Assembly: GCA_944320235.1 (NCBI GenBank)
Contig: CALUGQ010000007.1
Location: 55,335-119,334, forward strand
Length of the DNA stretch: 64,000 bases
Source: an uncultured Prevotella sp.
GTDB taxonomy: Bacteria > Bacteroidota > Bacteroidia > Bacteroidales > Bacteroidaceae
Reading direction: 5' to 3'
Every line of letters starts with the position of its first letter. Position 1 is the first letter of the stretch. Below, one piece after another: positions 43,969-53,496 of the stretch. The notes beneath the pieces are model-generated. The model ran no database searches. It saw nothing but the letters and a program-made list of their open reading frames with translations, and was not told where the DNA came from. Made by a program: the position numbers and the translations under genes.

Positions 43969-44469
43969 ATGCGTAAGACAGTTGTTGTATTAGTCATGTT
44001 TATCGGGCTCTGCTCAGGCATGAGCCTCAGTGCTGCGGAGAAGACGGCCGAGGCCGCAAACTCTACATGGACATTCTATTCGGTCACCGACAAGCCGACG
44101 GCCGAGGAGCTGGCTGCTGTGTCAGACGGTGAGTTCGGCAAGGAGGCCACCTGCCTCTACAACCAGTTGGAGAAGCTGTGCGTGAAGCGTGTGCCGGTGG
44201 TGCCGGGCGACCCCACCACGCGCATCGTGTTCAAGAAGGGCGACATATACAACGCCGTGCGCCGCATCGGCAAGGGCCTTGAGGGCGACGTGGAGGACAA
44301 CGCCATGACCGCCGACGAGGCTTCGAAGAAGATGATGCACGTGCTCAACGTGGCCATCTCGGCTTACTACTCGGAAGACAGCAAGTCGTTCGAGAAAGCC
44401 CTGCGCTCCAGCAAGAAAGACCACAACAAGCTTCTCGCCGTCTTCGACCGGGTGTCGCTCGAAGACTGA
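43969..44469 (+). CDS. Secreted, mostly helical protein of unknown function
   Basis: 166 residues with a signal peptide (about 1-22, ending LSAAEK). The mature part is charged and predicted helical (EASKKMMHVLNVAISAYYSED, then FEKALRSSKKDHNKLLAVFDRV). I recognise no domain and no lipobox. It has its own -7 box and a strong terminator, so it is monocistronic and separate from the SusC gene downstream. Composition and signal peptide support a real exported protein. Confidence 0.7.
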   Translation: MRKTVVVLVMFIGLCSGMSLSAAEKTAEAANSTWTFYSVTDKPTAEELAAVSDGEFGKEATCLYNQLEKLCVKRVPVVPGDPTTRIVFKKGDIYNAVRRIGKGLEGDVEDNAMTADEASKKMMHVLNVAISAYYSEDSKSFEKALRSSKKDHNKLLAVFDRVSLED

Positions 44470-44487
44470 GCCCCGCCACAGCCTGCG

Positions 44488-44536
44488 CCGAAGCCCGGGC
44501 GGCGAGCCCGGGAGAGGGCAGCCGCCCGGGCTTCGG
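44488..44536 (+). terminator. Terminator-like hairpin after the secreted helical protein
   Basis: Perfect 16-bp arms CCGAAGCCCGGGCGGC / GCCGCCCGGGCTTCGG with a 17-base loop. There is no T-run, so termination efficiency is uncertain. Confidence 0.7.
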
Positions 44537-44615
44537 CATGACTGGCACCAATGGCAGGCCCGGCCTGCCTGCCCAGGATAACTAACTGTTTTCATACATT
44601 ATACCAAGATTACTT

Positions 44616-47600
44616 ATGAAGAAGATTTGTACTTTCGCCGGCTTGCTGTGCGTGAGCATCTCGATGTACGCCCAGTCCATCAAGATAAGCGGCACGGTGA
44701 CCGACGAGATGGGGCCCGTCATGGGCGCATCGGTCATGGTGAAGGGCACCAAGACGGGAACGGTGACCGACATCAACGGCCGCTACACCATCAACGCCGA
44801 CAAGAACGCCGTGCTCGTGTTCTCATACGTGGGCGCCAACCCCGTGGAGAAGACCGTGACGGGCAGCGTGCTCGACGCCTACCTTTCGTCAAACGTGCAG
44901 AGCATCAACGAAGTGGTGGTCACCGCCATCGGCATCAAGCAGGAGAAGAAGAAGCTCGGCTACTCCACCCAGCAGGTGGAGGGAGCGGAGATTGCCGCCG
45001 CCGGCAACCTCAACGCCGGCGCGTCGCTGCAGGGCGAGGTGGCCGGCCTCACAGTGTCGGTGCCGTCGGGCATGTTCCAGTCGCCCACGTTCTCGCTGCG
45101 CGGCAAGACACCGCTCATAGTGCTCGACGGAGTGCCCATCGAGACTGACCTGTTCGACCTCTCCAGCGAGAACATCGCCAGCATCAACGTGCTCAAGGGC
45201 ACCGCCGCCTCGGCCCTCTACGGCGCGCGCGGCCGCAACGGCGCCATCATGATAACCACCAAGCGCGCCGAGGCGGAGGGAATAGAGATAAACTTCTCCA
45301 CGAAAGACATGGTGCAGGCCGGATACACCGCCTTCCCCGAGACGCAGCACGAGTTCGGCAGCGGCTCCAAGGGCCAGTACGCCTTCTGGGACGGCGAGGG
45401 CGGAGGCATCTCCGACGACGACATGCAGTGGGGCCCGCGCCTCGACGTGGGCAACACGGCCCCGCAGTGGAACAGCCCCATACGCGACAAGGTGACCGGC
45501 GAGACCATACCATGGTGGGGAAGCGTGAAAGGAACGCAGTATGACGACCAGGGCCGCTACGAGCGAGTGCCCATGCCGCTCGTCTCGCACGACAACATCG
45601 GCGACTTCCTCGAGACGGGCCTCATCACCAACAACACCCTCTCGCTCTCGTACAAGGGCGACAAGGCCCGCGTCTACGTGCTCGGACAGTACGCCTACCA
45701 GAAAGGCCAGGCCCCCACGACGTCGCTGCAGAACGGCGGGCTGAACATCAACACCTCGTTCGACATCACCGACCGCCTCACGCTCGACGCCATGCTCAAC
45801 TACAACATGGTCTACTCGCCCAACTTCCCCGACTACGGCTACCACCCCGCCAACTATATGTACAACATCATCGAGTGGATGGGCGACGACGTCGACGGCA
45901 AGGACCTCGAGGCACACCAGTGGGTACCCGGCATGGAGGGCTACCGACAGGCCAGCTACAACTACGCCTGGTACAACAACCCCTACTTCGCCATAGAGCA
46001 GAGCCGCCGCAAGGAGCGCCGCAACGTGCTCACCGGACAACTGCGCCTGAACTACCAGATACTGCCGGAGCTCAGCGTGATGGGCCGCGTGTCGATGCGC
46101 TCCAACAAGAACCTCACCGAGCACGAGACGCCGAAGTCGTACATGCGCTACGGCAACTCGCGCGAGGGCAACTACCAGGTGTGGAACGAGGTGCAGGAGA
46201 ACGTTGACGCCGACGTGCTGCTCACCTACACCAAGAGCTTCATGAGCGACGTCAACCTCACCGTCAACGCCGGCTCATCGGTGTTCTACCGCCGCTACCG
46301 CAACGACTACGCCTCGACCGACGGGCTCAACGTGCCGGGAGTCTATTCGCTCAACAACTCCACCGGCTCCATCATAACCTTCGACGCCGAAAACCCGCTG
46401 TGGGGCTCGCGCAGCGAAAAGGAGATACGAAGCGTCTACGGCTCGGTCAACATCGACCTCTCCAAGTACGCTTACCTCTCGGCCACGGCGCGTAATGACT
46501 GGTCGTCGACCATCGCCACGGGCAACAACTCTTACTTCTACCCCTCCGTTGCCATAAGCTCGGTAATCTCAGACTACGTCAAGATGCCCGGGTTCATCGA
46601 CTACCTCAAGGTGATGGCCTCGTGGGCAACGGTCAGCAGCGACCTCGACCCCTACCAGATACTGCAGGTATACAACAAGGAGAACTACTGGGGGAGCAAC
46701 CCCGTGATGAGCTATCCCGACGCATTGGTCAACTACGACATCAAGCCCGAGAAGACCACGTCGTGGGAGGTGGGCCTCTCCACGTCGTTCCTCGGACGCG
46801 TGTCGCTCGACTTCAGTTACTACCGCAACATCGACACCAACCAGATACTCGACATGCTCATCTCGCAGGCATCCGGGTTCAGCAGCCGCAAGATCAACGG
46901 CAACAAGTACACCACCAACGGCATCGAGGCCATGGTCAGCGTTAAGGCCATCGACCAGAAGGACTTCAAGTGGAACTTCGACCTCAACGCCAGCCACAGC
47001 GTGCGCAAGCTCACCGAGATTTACGGCGGCGAGGAGTACTTCGGCAACCTGCGTGAGGGCGACCGCGCCGACGCCTTCTACGCCACGGTATGGCAGCGCG
47101 ACCCCAACGGCACTGTCATTGTCGATGAGAACGGGCAGCCGCTGCAAGACCCGTACCAGCGCAACGTGGGCCACTACGAGCCTGACGTGCGCCTCGGGAT
47201 GCAGAACAAGTTCAAGTACAAGGACTTCACCCTCACCATCAACCTCAACGCTGCCATAGGCGGAAAGATTTTCTCTAACCTCAGCCCGAAGCTCTGGTGG
47301 GGAGGCAAGCACCCCAACTCCACCATGTACCGCGACCAGGAGTACGCCAACCGCGACGAGAAAGGCAACCCCATACCCGTCTACGTGCCTGATGCCGTAA
47401 CCGTTGTGAGCGGCGAGGTGACATACGACACCCACGGCAACGTAATCAGCGACACCCGCGTGTTCAAGAAGTTCGACAAGGCAGTCGACTGGCAGTCGTG
47501 GTGCCAGAACTATCCTTACCAGGCAACCGTGACCGACGACATGGACGAGTTCTTCGCCAACACCTTCAGCCGCACTTACCTCAAGATAAGCCAGATAGCG

Positions 47601-47801
47601 CTGAGCTACGACTTCAAGCGCCTGCTGCCCGAGACCTCGCCCATAAAGGGGCTCACCGGCACCATCTTCTGCAACAACGCCGCCCTGTGGGCCAAGGCTC
47701 CGTGGATTGACCCCGACATCAGCGGCGACACCGGCGAGAACGACGGCTCCAACGACCCGACGGCGCGCTACATCGGAATCGGCGTGAACATGACATTCTA
47801 A
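44616..47801 (+). CDS. SusC/RagA-family TonB-dependent outer-membrane transporter
   Basis: 1061 residues. Signal peptide at 1-19, then a carboxypeptidase-regulatory-like domain (about 22-95, ISGTVTDEMGPVMGASVMVKG). The plug domain follows (INEVVVTAIGIKQEKK, then NVLKGTAASALYGARGRNGAIMITTK, the classical SusC signature) and a 22-strand barrel ends with YIGIGVNMTF. It imports a ligand bound by the SusD partner, energised by TonB. The SusD gene begins 32 bases later, followed by two secreted phosphatase genes. No sigma/anti-sigma or hybrid two-component regulator is next to the pair. Confidence 0.96.
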   Translation: MKKICTFAGLLCVSISMYAQSIKISGTVTDEMGPVMGASVMVKGTKTGTVTDINGRYTINADKNAVLVFSYVGANPVEKTVTGSVLDAYLSSNVQSINEVVVTAIGIKQEKKKLGYSTQQVEGAEIAAAGNLNAGASLQGEVAGLTVSVPSGMFQSPTFSLRGKTPLIVLDGVPIETDLFDLSSENIASINVLKGTAASALYGARGRNGAIMITTKRAEAEGIEINFSTKDMVQAGYTAFPETQHEFGSGSKGQYAFWDGEGGGISDDDMQWGPRLDVGNTAPQWNSPIRDKVTGETIPWWGSVKGTQYDDQGRYERVPMPLVSHDNIGDFLETGLITNNTLSLSYKGDKARVYVLGQYAYQKGQAPTTSLQNGGLNINTSFDITDRLTLDAMLNYNMVYSPNFPDYGYHPANYMYNIIEWMGDDVDGKDLEAHQWVPGMEGYRQASYNYAWYNNPYFAIEQSRRKERRNVLTGQLRLNYQILPELSVMGRVSMRSNKNLTEHETPKSYMRYGNSREGNYQVWNEVQENVDADVLLTYTKSFMSDVNLTVNAGSSVFYRRYRNDYASTDGLNVPGVYSLNNSTGSIITFDAENPLWGSRSEKEIRSVYGSVNIDLSKYAYLSATARNDWSSTIATGNNSYFYPSVAISSVISDYVKMPGFIDYLKVMASWATVSSDLDPYQILQVYNKENYWGSNPVMSYPDALVNYDIKPEKTTSWEVGLSTSFLGRVSLDFSYYRNIDTNQILDMLISQASGFSSRKINGNKYTTNGIEAMVSVKAIDQKDFKWNFDLNASHSVRKLTEIYGGEEYFGNLREGDRADAFYATVWQRDPNGTVIVDENGQPLQDPYQRNVGHYEPDVRLGMQNKFKYKDFTLTINLNAAIGGKIFSNLSPKLWWGGKHPNSTMYRDQEYANRDEKGNPIPVYVPDAVTVVSGEVTYDTHGNVISDTRVFKKFDKAVDWQSWCQNYPYQATVTDDMDEFFANTFSRTYLKISQIALSYDFKRLLPETSPIKGLTGTIFCNNAALWAKAPWIDPDISGDTGENDGSNDPTARYIGIGVNMTF

Positions 47802-47833
47802 AAATAGGAACAACAACTCAACAGACCACGATC

Positions 47834-49315
47834 ATGAAACCAAAGATATTGCTATCGTTACTCGTTGCCGGCGCGGCCTTGTGCTCTTGCGAGCCGTTCA
47901 GCGAGATGAACACCAACCCCAACAGCCCTATCGAGGTGCCGGCCAACCTGCTGCTGCCAAAGGTGTGCCAGGATGCCTTCACCCGCGGCACCGACGGAAT
48001 GTATGCCGACAAGATGGTGATACAGACCGACGGCCACAGCGAGGACCAGTTCTTCGAGTGGAACCGCGGCAGCTTCGACACTTACAACAACGAGCTGCTG
48101 CAACTCGAGAAGCTGCGCGAGGAGGCGCTCCGCACCGGCGACACCGTCTACATCCCGCTCTACAAGTTCATGCGCTCGTTCCATTACTACGAGCTTACGC
48201 TCCGCTTCGGCGACATACCTTACTCCGATGCGCTCAAGGGCCAGTCGGAAGGCAACTACAACCCGAAGTACGACACGCAGGAGGAGGTGTTCGCCGGGAT
48301 ACTCAACGAGCTGGCCGAGGCCGACGAGGAGCTGGCGGCCTCGCCCGATGCCGACGTGATAGAGGGCGACATCATCTACGGCGGCGACAAGATGAAGTGG
48401 CGCCGGCTCATCAACTCGTTCCGCCTCAAGGTGCTCCTCACGCTCTCGCACAAGTCAACCGTGGGCGGCATCGACGTGCGGCAGGAGTTTGCCCGCGTGG
48501 CACAGCTGCCCCTCATGGAGAGCAACGCCGACAACGGGCAGCTCGCCTACCTTGACCAGGAGGGCAACCGCTACCCGCAGTTCAACGCGCAGTGGTCGGG
48601 CTACTACATGGACAAGACCTATGTAGACCGCATGGCCGAGCGCCGCGACCCGCGCCTCTTCCTCTTCTGCATGCCCACCACTACGGCTGCCGAGGCTGGC
48701 ATGGCCGTGAACGACTTCGCGGCATACGCCGGCGGCGACCCCACCGTGCCTTACGGAGACAACATCACCCTCGTGGGCGACGGCCTTATATCGCAGATAA
48801 ACTCGCGCTTCCGCACCGACCCCACCGAGGAGCCTACCATGCTCATGGGCTACGCCGAGCTGCAGCAGGTGCTGGCCGAGGCCGCCGTGCGCGGCTGGAT
48901 ACAGGGCGACGCCCGCCAGTATTATGAGAACGGCGTGAGGGCTTCGTTCGAGTTCTACGAGACCTACGCCACCGAGTACTCGCAGTATGTCACCCAGGCC
49001 GAGGCCGCCACTTACCTCGCGGGCCCGCTCGTCAAGTTCGACGATACGCTCACCCCTGAGCAGAAGATTGAGCGAATCATCTTCCAGAAGTACTGCGTCA
49101 GCTTCTACCAGGGCGGCTGGGACCCCTTCTTCGAGAACCTGCGCACCGGCTACCCGGGCTTTGCCCACCTGGCCAGCAACCCCATTCCCTACCGCTGGAT
49201 GTACCCCGACACCGAGTACCGCTACAACACGGCCAACGTGGAGGAGGCCATCACCCGCCAGTTCGGCGCCAACAACGACCGCATCACAGCCCAGCCGTGG
49301 TGGCTCAAGGACTGA
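47834..49315 (+). CDS. SusD/RagB-family nutrient-binding outer-membrane lipoprotein
   Basis: 493 residues; lipobox LCSC predicts lipidation of C19. Tetratricopeptide-like helices in the N-terminal half (FMRSFHYYELTLRFGDIPY, a hallmark of this SusD branch) are followed by the variable ligand-binding C-terminal half (GGWDPFFENLRTGYPGF). It forms the lid of the SusC transporter on the cell surface. A hairpin terminator-like sequence follows. Ligand type is unknown, but the phosphatases downstream make a phosphorylated compound a reasonable guess. Confidence 0.94.
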   Translation: MKPKILLSLLVAGAALCSCEPFSEMNTNPNSPIEVPANLLLPKVCQDAFTRGTDGMYADKMVIQTDGHSEDQFFEWNRGSFDTYNNELLQLEKLREEALRTGDTVYIPLYKFMRSFHYYELTLRFGDIPYSDALKGQSEGNYNPKYDTQEEVFAGILNELAEADEELAASPDADVIEGDIIYGGDKMKWRRLINSFRLKVLLTLSHKSTVGGIDVRQEFARVAQLPLMESNADNGQLAYLDQEGNRYPQFNAQWSGYYMDKTYVDRMAERRDPRLFLFCMPTTTAAEAGMAVNDFAAYAGGDPTVPYGDNITLVGDGLISQINSRFRTDPTEEPTMLMGYAELQQVLAEAAVRGWIQGDARQYYENGVRASFEFYETYATEYSQYVTQAEAATYLAGPLVKFDDTLTPEQKIERIIFQKYCVSFYQGGWDPFFENLRTGYPGFAHLASNPIPYRWMYPDTEYRYNTANVEEAITRQFGANNDRITAQPWWLKD

Positions 49316-49339
49316 GAAACAACACTGCACATACGCTCG

Positions 49340-49372
49340 AACCGGCCGGATGCCGCCTTGGCCCGGCCGGTT
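49340..49372 (+). terminator. Hairpin after susD-like gene
   Basis: Arms AACCGGCCGG / CCGGCCGGTT (10 bp, 13-base loop), no clear T-run. Confidence 0.65.
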
Positions 49373-49450
49373 CTTACATTAAGAGCCACGAGCATTGTTA
49401 CCCATTTTGTTACAGCGTGCATGATGTCCAAATTCGTATCAAAAATCAAA

Positions 49451-49560
49451 GCCTGCCGTTTCGGCTCGCAAAATGCGCCGTTTTGGCTTCCAAAGCGACC
49501 CGTTTCACCGTGCGAAACGGCCTGTTTTGTACTGCGAGACGGCACGTTTCTTAACCCCAC
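49451..49560 (+). repeat. 22-bp-period intergenic array F (5 diverged units)
   Basis: Cores start at 49451, 49473, 49495, 49517 and 49539, exactly 22 apart. Only the fourth keeps the full ACGGCCTGTTTTG; the others have the same frame with changed bases (GCCTGCCGTTTCG, ATGCGCCGTTTTG, GCGACCCGTTTCA, ACGGCACGTTTCT). The period holds although the sequence has drifted. The remaining 378-base gap has no other structure. Confidence 0.85.
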
Positions 49561-49693
49561 TGATTATCAATGGGTTGCAGACGGCATCCGGCCTGCCCGC
49601 CGAGTATCAAAAAACAAAGTTCCGCTTTCTGCCGCAGGCAGGACGGAACAATACCGACAATAAGAATAAAATAAAAATAAACAACCAACAAAC

Positions 49694-50665
49694 ATGACAA
49701 AAAGACTTTTCTGCGCCGCCGCGCTCTGCATGGCAGGGATGCTGGCCGTGAGCGCACAGAGCGTGAGATTCAACAACGAAGGCAAACTGAAGATCGTGCA
49801 GTTCACCGACATCCACTGGCGCGCGGGCGACCCCGCCACGGCCGATGCCGCAGCGAACATGAACCGGGTGCTCGACGAGGAGAAGCCCGACCTGGTGATA
49901 TACACCGGCGACATAACCACCGCCAAGCCCGCCACCGAGGGCCTCGACCGCGCCTTTGAGCCGGCGATAAGCCGCGGAATACCCTATGCCGCCACCCTTG
50001 GCAACCACGACGACGAGCAAGACCTCACCCGGCAGCAACTCTTCGACTACATAAGGAAGAAGCAGGGCAGCCTCAACAGCCAGGCCGAGGGCAACGACTT
50101 CGCCATCAGCGTGACCTCCGCCGACGGCAAGCAGACCAAGGCCATGCTCTACGTAATGGACAGCAACGCCTACTCTACGATTGACAGCCTGAAGGGATAC
50201 GGCTGGTTCCGCCGCGACCAGATAGACTGGTATGCCCGCAAGAGCGCCGCGCTGACCGCCGCCAACGGCGGCAAGCCGCTGCCTGCGCTGGCCTTCTTCC
50301 ACATCCCCTTCCCCGAGTACAACGAGGCTTCCACGGCTCTGGGCAACCCGCTCGTGGGCCAGCGCGGCGAGAAGGCCTGCTCGCCGGCCATCAACTCGGG
50401 CATGTTCGCCGCCATGCTTGAGGCCGGCGACGTGATGGGAACGTTCGTGGGCCACGACCACGTGAACAACTACGTCACCCCGTGGCACGGCATTCTGCTC
50501 GGCTACGGGCAGTTCACCGGCGGCAAGACCACCTATACCGACGGGCGCCGCGGCGCGCGCGTCATCGAGCTTACCGAGGGCAAGCGCGGCTTCAGGACGT
50601 GGATTCGCATGAGCGACGGCTCGGTGAAGCACGAGGTCTGCTGGCCGGAAGACTTCAATAATTAA
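49694..50665 (+). CDS. Secreted calcineurin-like metallophosphoesterase
   Basis: 323 residues; signal peptide at 1-20. The metal-ligand motifs appear in order: QFTDIHW (D-x-H), YTGDITT (GD), LGNHDDE (GNHD), FFHIPFPEY (H) and FVGHDHVNNY (GHxH). It hydrolyses phosphomono- or diesters with two metal ions, outside the cytoplasm. It follows the SusCD pair on the same strand and precedes another secreted phosphatase. AT-rich repeat-like sequence lies directly downstream (50665-50740). Confidence 0.88.
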   Translation: MTKRLFCAAALCMAGMLAVSAQSVRFNNEGKLKIVQFTDIHWRAGDPATADAAANMNRVLDEEKPDLVIYTGDITTAKPATEGLDRAFEPAISRGIPYAATLGNHDDEQDLTRQQLFDYIRKKQGSLNSQAEGNDFAISVTSADGKQTKAMLYVMDSNAYSTIDSLKGYGWFRRDQIDWYARKSAALTAANGGKPLPALAFFHIPFPEYNEASTALGNPLVGQRGEKACSPAINSGMFAAMLEAGDVMGTFVGHDHVNNYVTPWHGILLGYGQFTGGKTTYTDGRRGARVIELTEGKRGFRTWIRMSDGSVKHEVCWPEDFNN

Positions 50666-50814
50666 AAGTTAAGAATTAAGAATTAAAACTCGGGCTGCGC
50701 GGAGAATTGGGAATTGAGAATGGAGAATTGATAATGGGCTGCCATACGGCTCCCATCGCTCTCAGCTCCCCCGCAACTCCCAGTGCTCCCAGCCCTCCCA
50801 AAACCAAAACAACG

Positions 50815-51885
50815 ATGAAAAGGATAGCAAAACTGCTGCTGGCCGCCCTGCTGTTGGCACCGGCCGTGGCTCAGGCAAAGAGCAAAGTGATTGTGGTGAT
50901 GGTTGACGGCTACCGCTGGCAGGAGCTGTATCGCGGCGCCGACTCGCTGCTGGTGAATGACAAGGAGTTCGGCAACCCTGCCATGATGAAGGCCGACTTC
51001 TGGCGGCCAACGGCCGAAGGGCGTCGCCGCGCGCTCATGCCCTTCACCTGGGAGCACATCGCCAAGAACGGCATCATGATCGGCAACCGCGACAAGGGCT
51101 GCCGCATGAGCGTGACGAACAACATGTGGTTCTCTTACCCGGGGTACAACGAGACCCTCTGCGGCTACCCCGACGACGTGAACATCAACTCTAACGCCCC
51201 GCTGCCCAACCCCAACATGACGGTCTTCGAGGTGGCCAACAACACGCCGGAGTACCGCGGCAAGGTGCTCGTCTTCGGCAGCTGGGGCCGCTTCATACAG
51301 ATATTCAACGAGAAGCGCAGCGGACTTGAGGTGAACGCCAACTACCGCCACTCGCTGTCCAAGCAGCCCACGGAGCGCGAGCTGTACGTGAACAAGCTGC
51401 AGGACGGCACGCCCCGCTACTGGGAGGAGGAGCGCTTCGACGTGTTCACCCACGAGTATGCCCTCGAGGCCATGAAGTCGCGCCACCCGGAACTGATGTT
51501 CGTGGGCTACGGCGACACCGACGAGTGGGCCCACGCGGGCAACTACCGCCTCTACCTCGAGGCCGCGCAGGATGTTGACCGCTTCATAAAGGAACTGTGG
51601 GAGACGGCGCAGGCCGACCCGTTCTATCGCGACCAGACCACGTTCATCATCACCTGCGACCACGGCCGCGGCGTGAGCGAGGGCAAGGGCTGGTTCCACC
51701 ACAGCCGCGAGGTGGACCGCTCCAACGAGACATGGCTCATGGCCTTCGGCGCGGGCGTGCCGGCCAAGGGCGAACTGGCCTCGGGCGACTACCACAACAA
51801 CCAGGTGGCAGCCACTATCGCCGCCCTGCTCGGCATCAAGTTCGAGCCGGAGCACGAGGGCGCGGGCAAGGCGATAAAATTCTGA
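50815..51885 (+). CDS. Secreted alkaline-phosphatase-superfamily phosphatase/phosphodiesterase
   Basis: 356 residues from ATG 50815 (MKRIAKLLLAAL, signal peptide ending VAQA); the frame is open to 50707 through repeat sequence. Metal-binding features of the alkaline phosphatase/sulfatase superfamily are visible: VVMVDGYRWQE (first Asp), FSYPGYNETLCG (nucleophile region), GYGDTDEWAH and ITCDHGRG (metal Asp/His) and WFHHS. Substrate specificity (phosphomonoester, nucleotide pyrophosphate or phosphonate) cannot be told. It lacks a CxPxR or SxPxR site, so it is not a maturase-dependent sulfatase. A convergent terminator follows. Confidence 0.82.
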   Translation: MKRIAKLLLAALLLAPAVAQAKSKVIVVMVDGYRWQELYRGADSLLVNDKEFGNPAMMKADFWRPTAEGRRRALMPFTWEHIAKNGIMIGNRDKGCRMSVTNNMWFSYPGYNETLCGYPDDVNINSNAPLPNPNMTVFEVANNTPEYRGKVLVFGSWGRFIQIFNEKRSGLEVNANYRHSLSKQPTERELYVNKLQDGTPRYWEEERFDVFTHEYALEAMKSRHPELMFVGYGDTDEWAHAGNYRLYLEAAQDVDRFIKELWETAQADPFYRDQTTFIITCDHGRGVSEGKGWFHHSREVDRSNETWLMAFGAGVPAKGELASGDYHNNQVAATIAALLGIKFEPEHEGAGKAIKF

Positions 51886-51928
51886 ACAGTACTTCCGCGA
51901 TGGCGCGCCCGCCGCGGCGCGGGCTGAA

Positions 51929-51960
51929 AAAGGCCGTTCCGCAACAGCGGAACGGCCTTT
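51929..51960. terminator. Bidirectional terminator between phosphatase gene and lpxH
   Basis: Perfect 14-bp arms AAAGGCCGTTCCGC / GCGGAACGGCCTTT with an AACA loop; A and T ends suit both directions. The arm contains AACGGCC, the same word as the 22-bp array core. Confidence 0.92.
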
Positions 51961-51970
51961 CCCATATTGC

Positions 51971-52735
51971 TCACGGCTGCGACTCGCCCTCCACGTACTC
52001 CTCGAGGAACATGTGTTCGCCGTCGAACACGGCGTAGGTGAACTGCGTTATCCAGTCGCCGAGTATCATCATGCGCGCCTTCTTCGTGAGCTGCAGGTCG
52101 AGCTCTATGTGGCGGTGCCCGTATATGAAGTAGTCCACGTTGCTGTGGGTCTGTATGTACTGCTTGGTGTAGAGCACGAGGTGCTCCCTGCGCTCGCCCA
52201 TGTAGGGCGGCTCGCCGCCGTTCATCCGCTTCAAGCGGCTGTGCTTTGCCCAGAGCATGCCGAAGGCCACGCCCCAGCGCGGGTGGAGCGCCGAGAAGAG
52301 CGCCTGGCACACGCGGTTGTGGAACACGGCGCGCAGCAGCTTGAACTTGCGGTCGGGGTCGCCCAGGCCGTCGCCGTGGGCCAGCATGAACACCTTGCCG
52401 TATATCTCGGTGGTGAGCGGCTGCTTGTGCAGTATCACGCCACACTCCATCTCCAGGTAGTTGTAGGCCCAGATATCGTGGTTGCCGGTGAAGTAGTGAA
52501 TCTCCACGCCCATGTCCGTAAGCTCCGAGAGCTTGCCAAGGAAGCGGGTGTAGCCGCGCGGCACCACGCAGCGGTACTCGTACCAGAAGTCGAACATGTC
52601 GCCGAGCAGGTATATGGCTGCCGCCTTGTGCTTTATGCTGTCGAGGAAGCGCACCAGCCGCCGCTCGTGCATCCGCCCGTGGTCGATGGCGAGCGAGCCG
52701 AGGTGCGCGTCTGAGAGGAAATAGACATTTCTCAT
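51971..52735 (-). CDS. lpxH: UDP-2,3-diacylglucosamine diphosphatase (lipid A synthesis)
   Basis: A 254-residue protein with the full set of metallophosphoesterase motifs: LSDAHLGS, LLGDMFDFW, FTGNHDIW, LAHGDGLG and IYGHRH. The Y/H-rich insert LHPRWGVAFGMLWAKHS is typical of LpxH-type proteins in Bacteroidota. It splits UDP-diacylglucosamine to lipid X plus UMP at the inner membrane. It follows the DUF59 gene on the minus strand with a 56-base gap, so both may come from the promoter at 53174-53204. Confidence 0.9.
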   Translation of the reverse strand: MRNVYFLSDAHLGSLAIDHGRMHERRLVRFLDSIKHKAAAIYLLGDMFDFWYEYRCVVPRGYTRFLGKLSELTDMGVEIHYFTGNHDIWAYNYLEMECGVILHKQPLTTEIYGKVFMLAHGDGLGDPDRKFKLLRAVFHNRVCQALFSALHPRWGVAFGMLWAKHSRLKRMNGGEPPYMGERREHLVLYTKQYIQTHSNVDYFIYGHRHIELDLQLTKKARMMILGDWITQFTYAVFDGEHMFLEEYVEGESQP

Positions 52736-52791
52736 AAGAAGTAGGTTTTAGGGTTGCTGATGTGTGGGAGGTGTGCCTGCGGCAGGCCGCG

Positions 52792-53112
52792 TCAGTCGAA
52801 GCCCAGCTCCACGCGGGCCTCCTCGGTCATCATGCTCTGGTCCCACACGGGCTCGAACACGAGGTTCACCGTGGCGTTGCGCACGCCGTCCACGGTGTCT
52901 ACCTTCTGCCTTACGTCCTCTATTATGAAGTCGGCCGCCGGGCACGACGGGGCCGTGAGCGTCATGTCTACGTCTACGTCGCCCGTCTCCTTCACGTCGA
53001 CCTTGTATATGAGCCCGAGGTCGTATATGTTCACCGGTATCTCGGGGTCGTAAACGGTGCGGAGCACGTCGACTATCCGCTCCTCTATAGCTGTCTTTTC
53101 TTCCTGTGTCAT
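52792..53112 (-). CDS. Fe-S cluster assembly factor of the DUF59/MIP18 family (SufT/PaaD-like)
   Basis: A 106-residue cytosolic protein. The core RTVYDPEIPVNIYDLGLIYKV (about residues 18-38), then TAPSCPAADFI with the conserved Cys, is the family signature; the end has VWDQSMMTEEARVELGF. DUF59 proteins help deliver Fe-S clusters to target enzymes. It has a good promoter 60 bases upstream and is followed by lpxH. No suf or other Fe-S genes are adjacent. Confidence 0.93.
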   Translation of the reverse strand: MTQEEKTAIEERIVDVLRTVYDPEIPVNIYDLGLIYKVDVKETGDVDVDMTLTAPSCPAADFIIEDVRQKVDTVDGVRNATVNLVFEPVWDQSMMTEEARVELGFD

Positions 53113-53173
53113 AGTCGCTGGGTGTTAGGCCGCGCCGCCGTGCCGCCCCTGTGGCGGCGCGGCGTTGCTTCCA

Positions 53174-53204
53174 CAAAGGTAACACAAATCGCGAAAAAGA
53201 CAAA
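53174..53204 (-). promoter_or_regulatory. Promoter of the DUF59-lpxH unit (TTTG-N19-TACCTTTG)
   Basis: On the minus strand TTTG (53201-53204) and TACCTTTG (53174-53181), separated by 19 bases. Confidence 0.8.
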
Positions 53205-53414
53205 ACAAAGGGCCGTGTTTTTGCCGTTTTGCGCCAAATAGAGGGGCGGCCGGGGGCTTGTGGGCGGCTTTTGGGGCCTCTGGCGCACTCTTTGGCGGCA
53301 AAAACGTCTCCAGTCTCGGAAAAAATAAGTAAGTTTGCAGGCGCAAGCCCTGCCCCGCCTCCGCGCCGCAGGTGTAAAACCATTTCGCCCCGCCGGCCCC
53401 TCCGCGCAACAGGC

Positions 53415-53496
53415 TGGGCCTCAGCGCATTGCGAAACGGGCCGAAACGCCGCGCCGAACGGCCCGCCTTGAACTGCGAAACAGCCCATACGCCACC
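53415..53496 (-). repeat. 22-bp-period intergenic array H (3 clear units, opposite orientation)
   Basis: Read on the minus strand, cores sit at 22-base intervals (plus-strand reference points 53436, 53458 and 53480). The tail GGCCCAGCCTGTTGCGC lies at about 53404-53424 on the far side, as expected for a reversed element. This is the only minus-strand copy seen. The rest of the 531-base gap holds the DUF59 promoter, a plus-strand TAAGTTTG at about 53327 and no gene. Confidence 0.8.

Noticed and set aside
49559-49578. Match of 12 bases (ACTGATTATCAA) to the tRNA-Leu terminator as an attachment-site pair
   Set aside because: The match is short, the terminator sequence is a common tRNA-type hairpin and no integrase lies between the two places.
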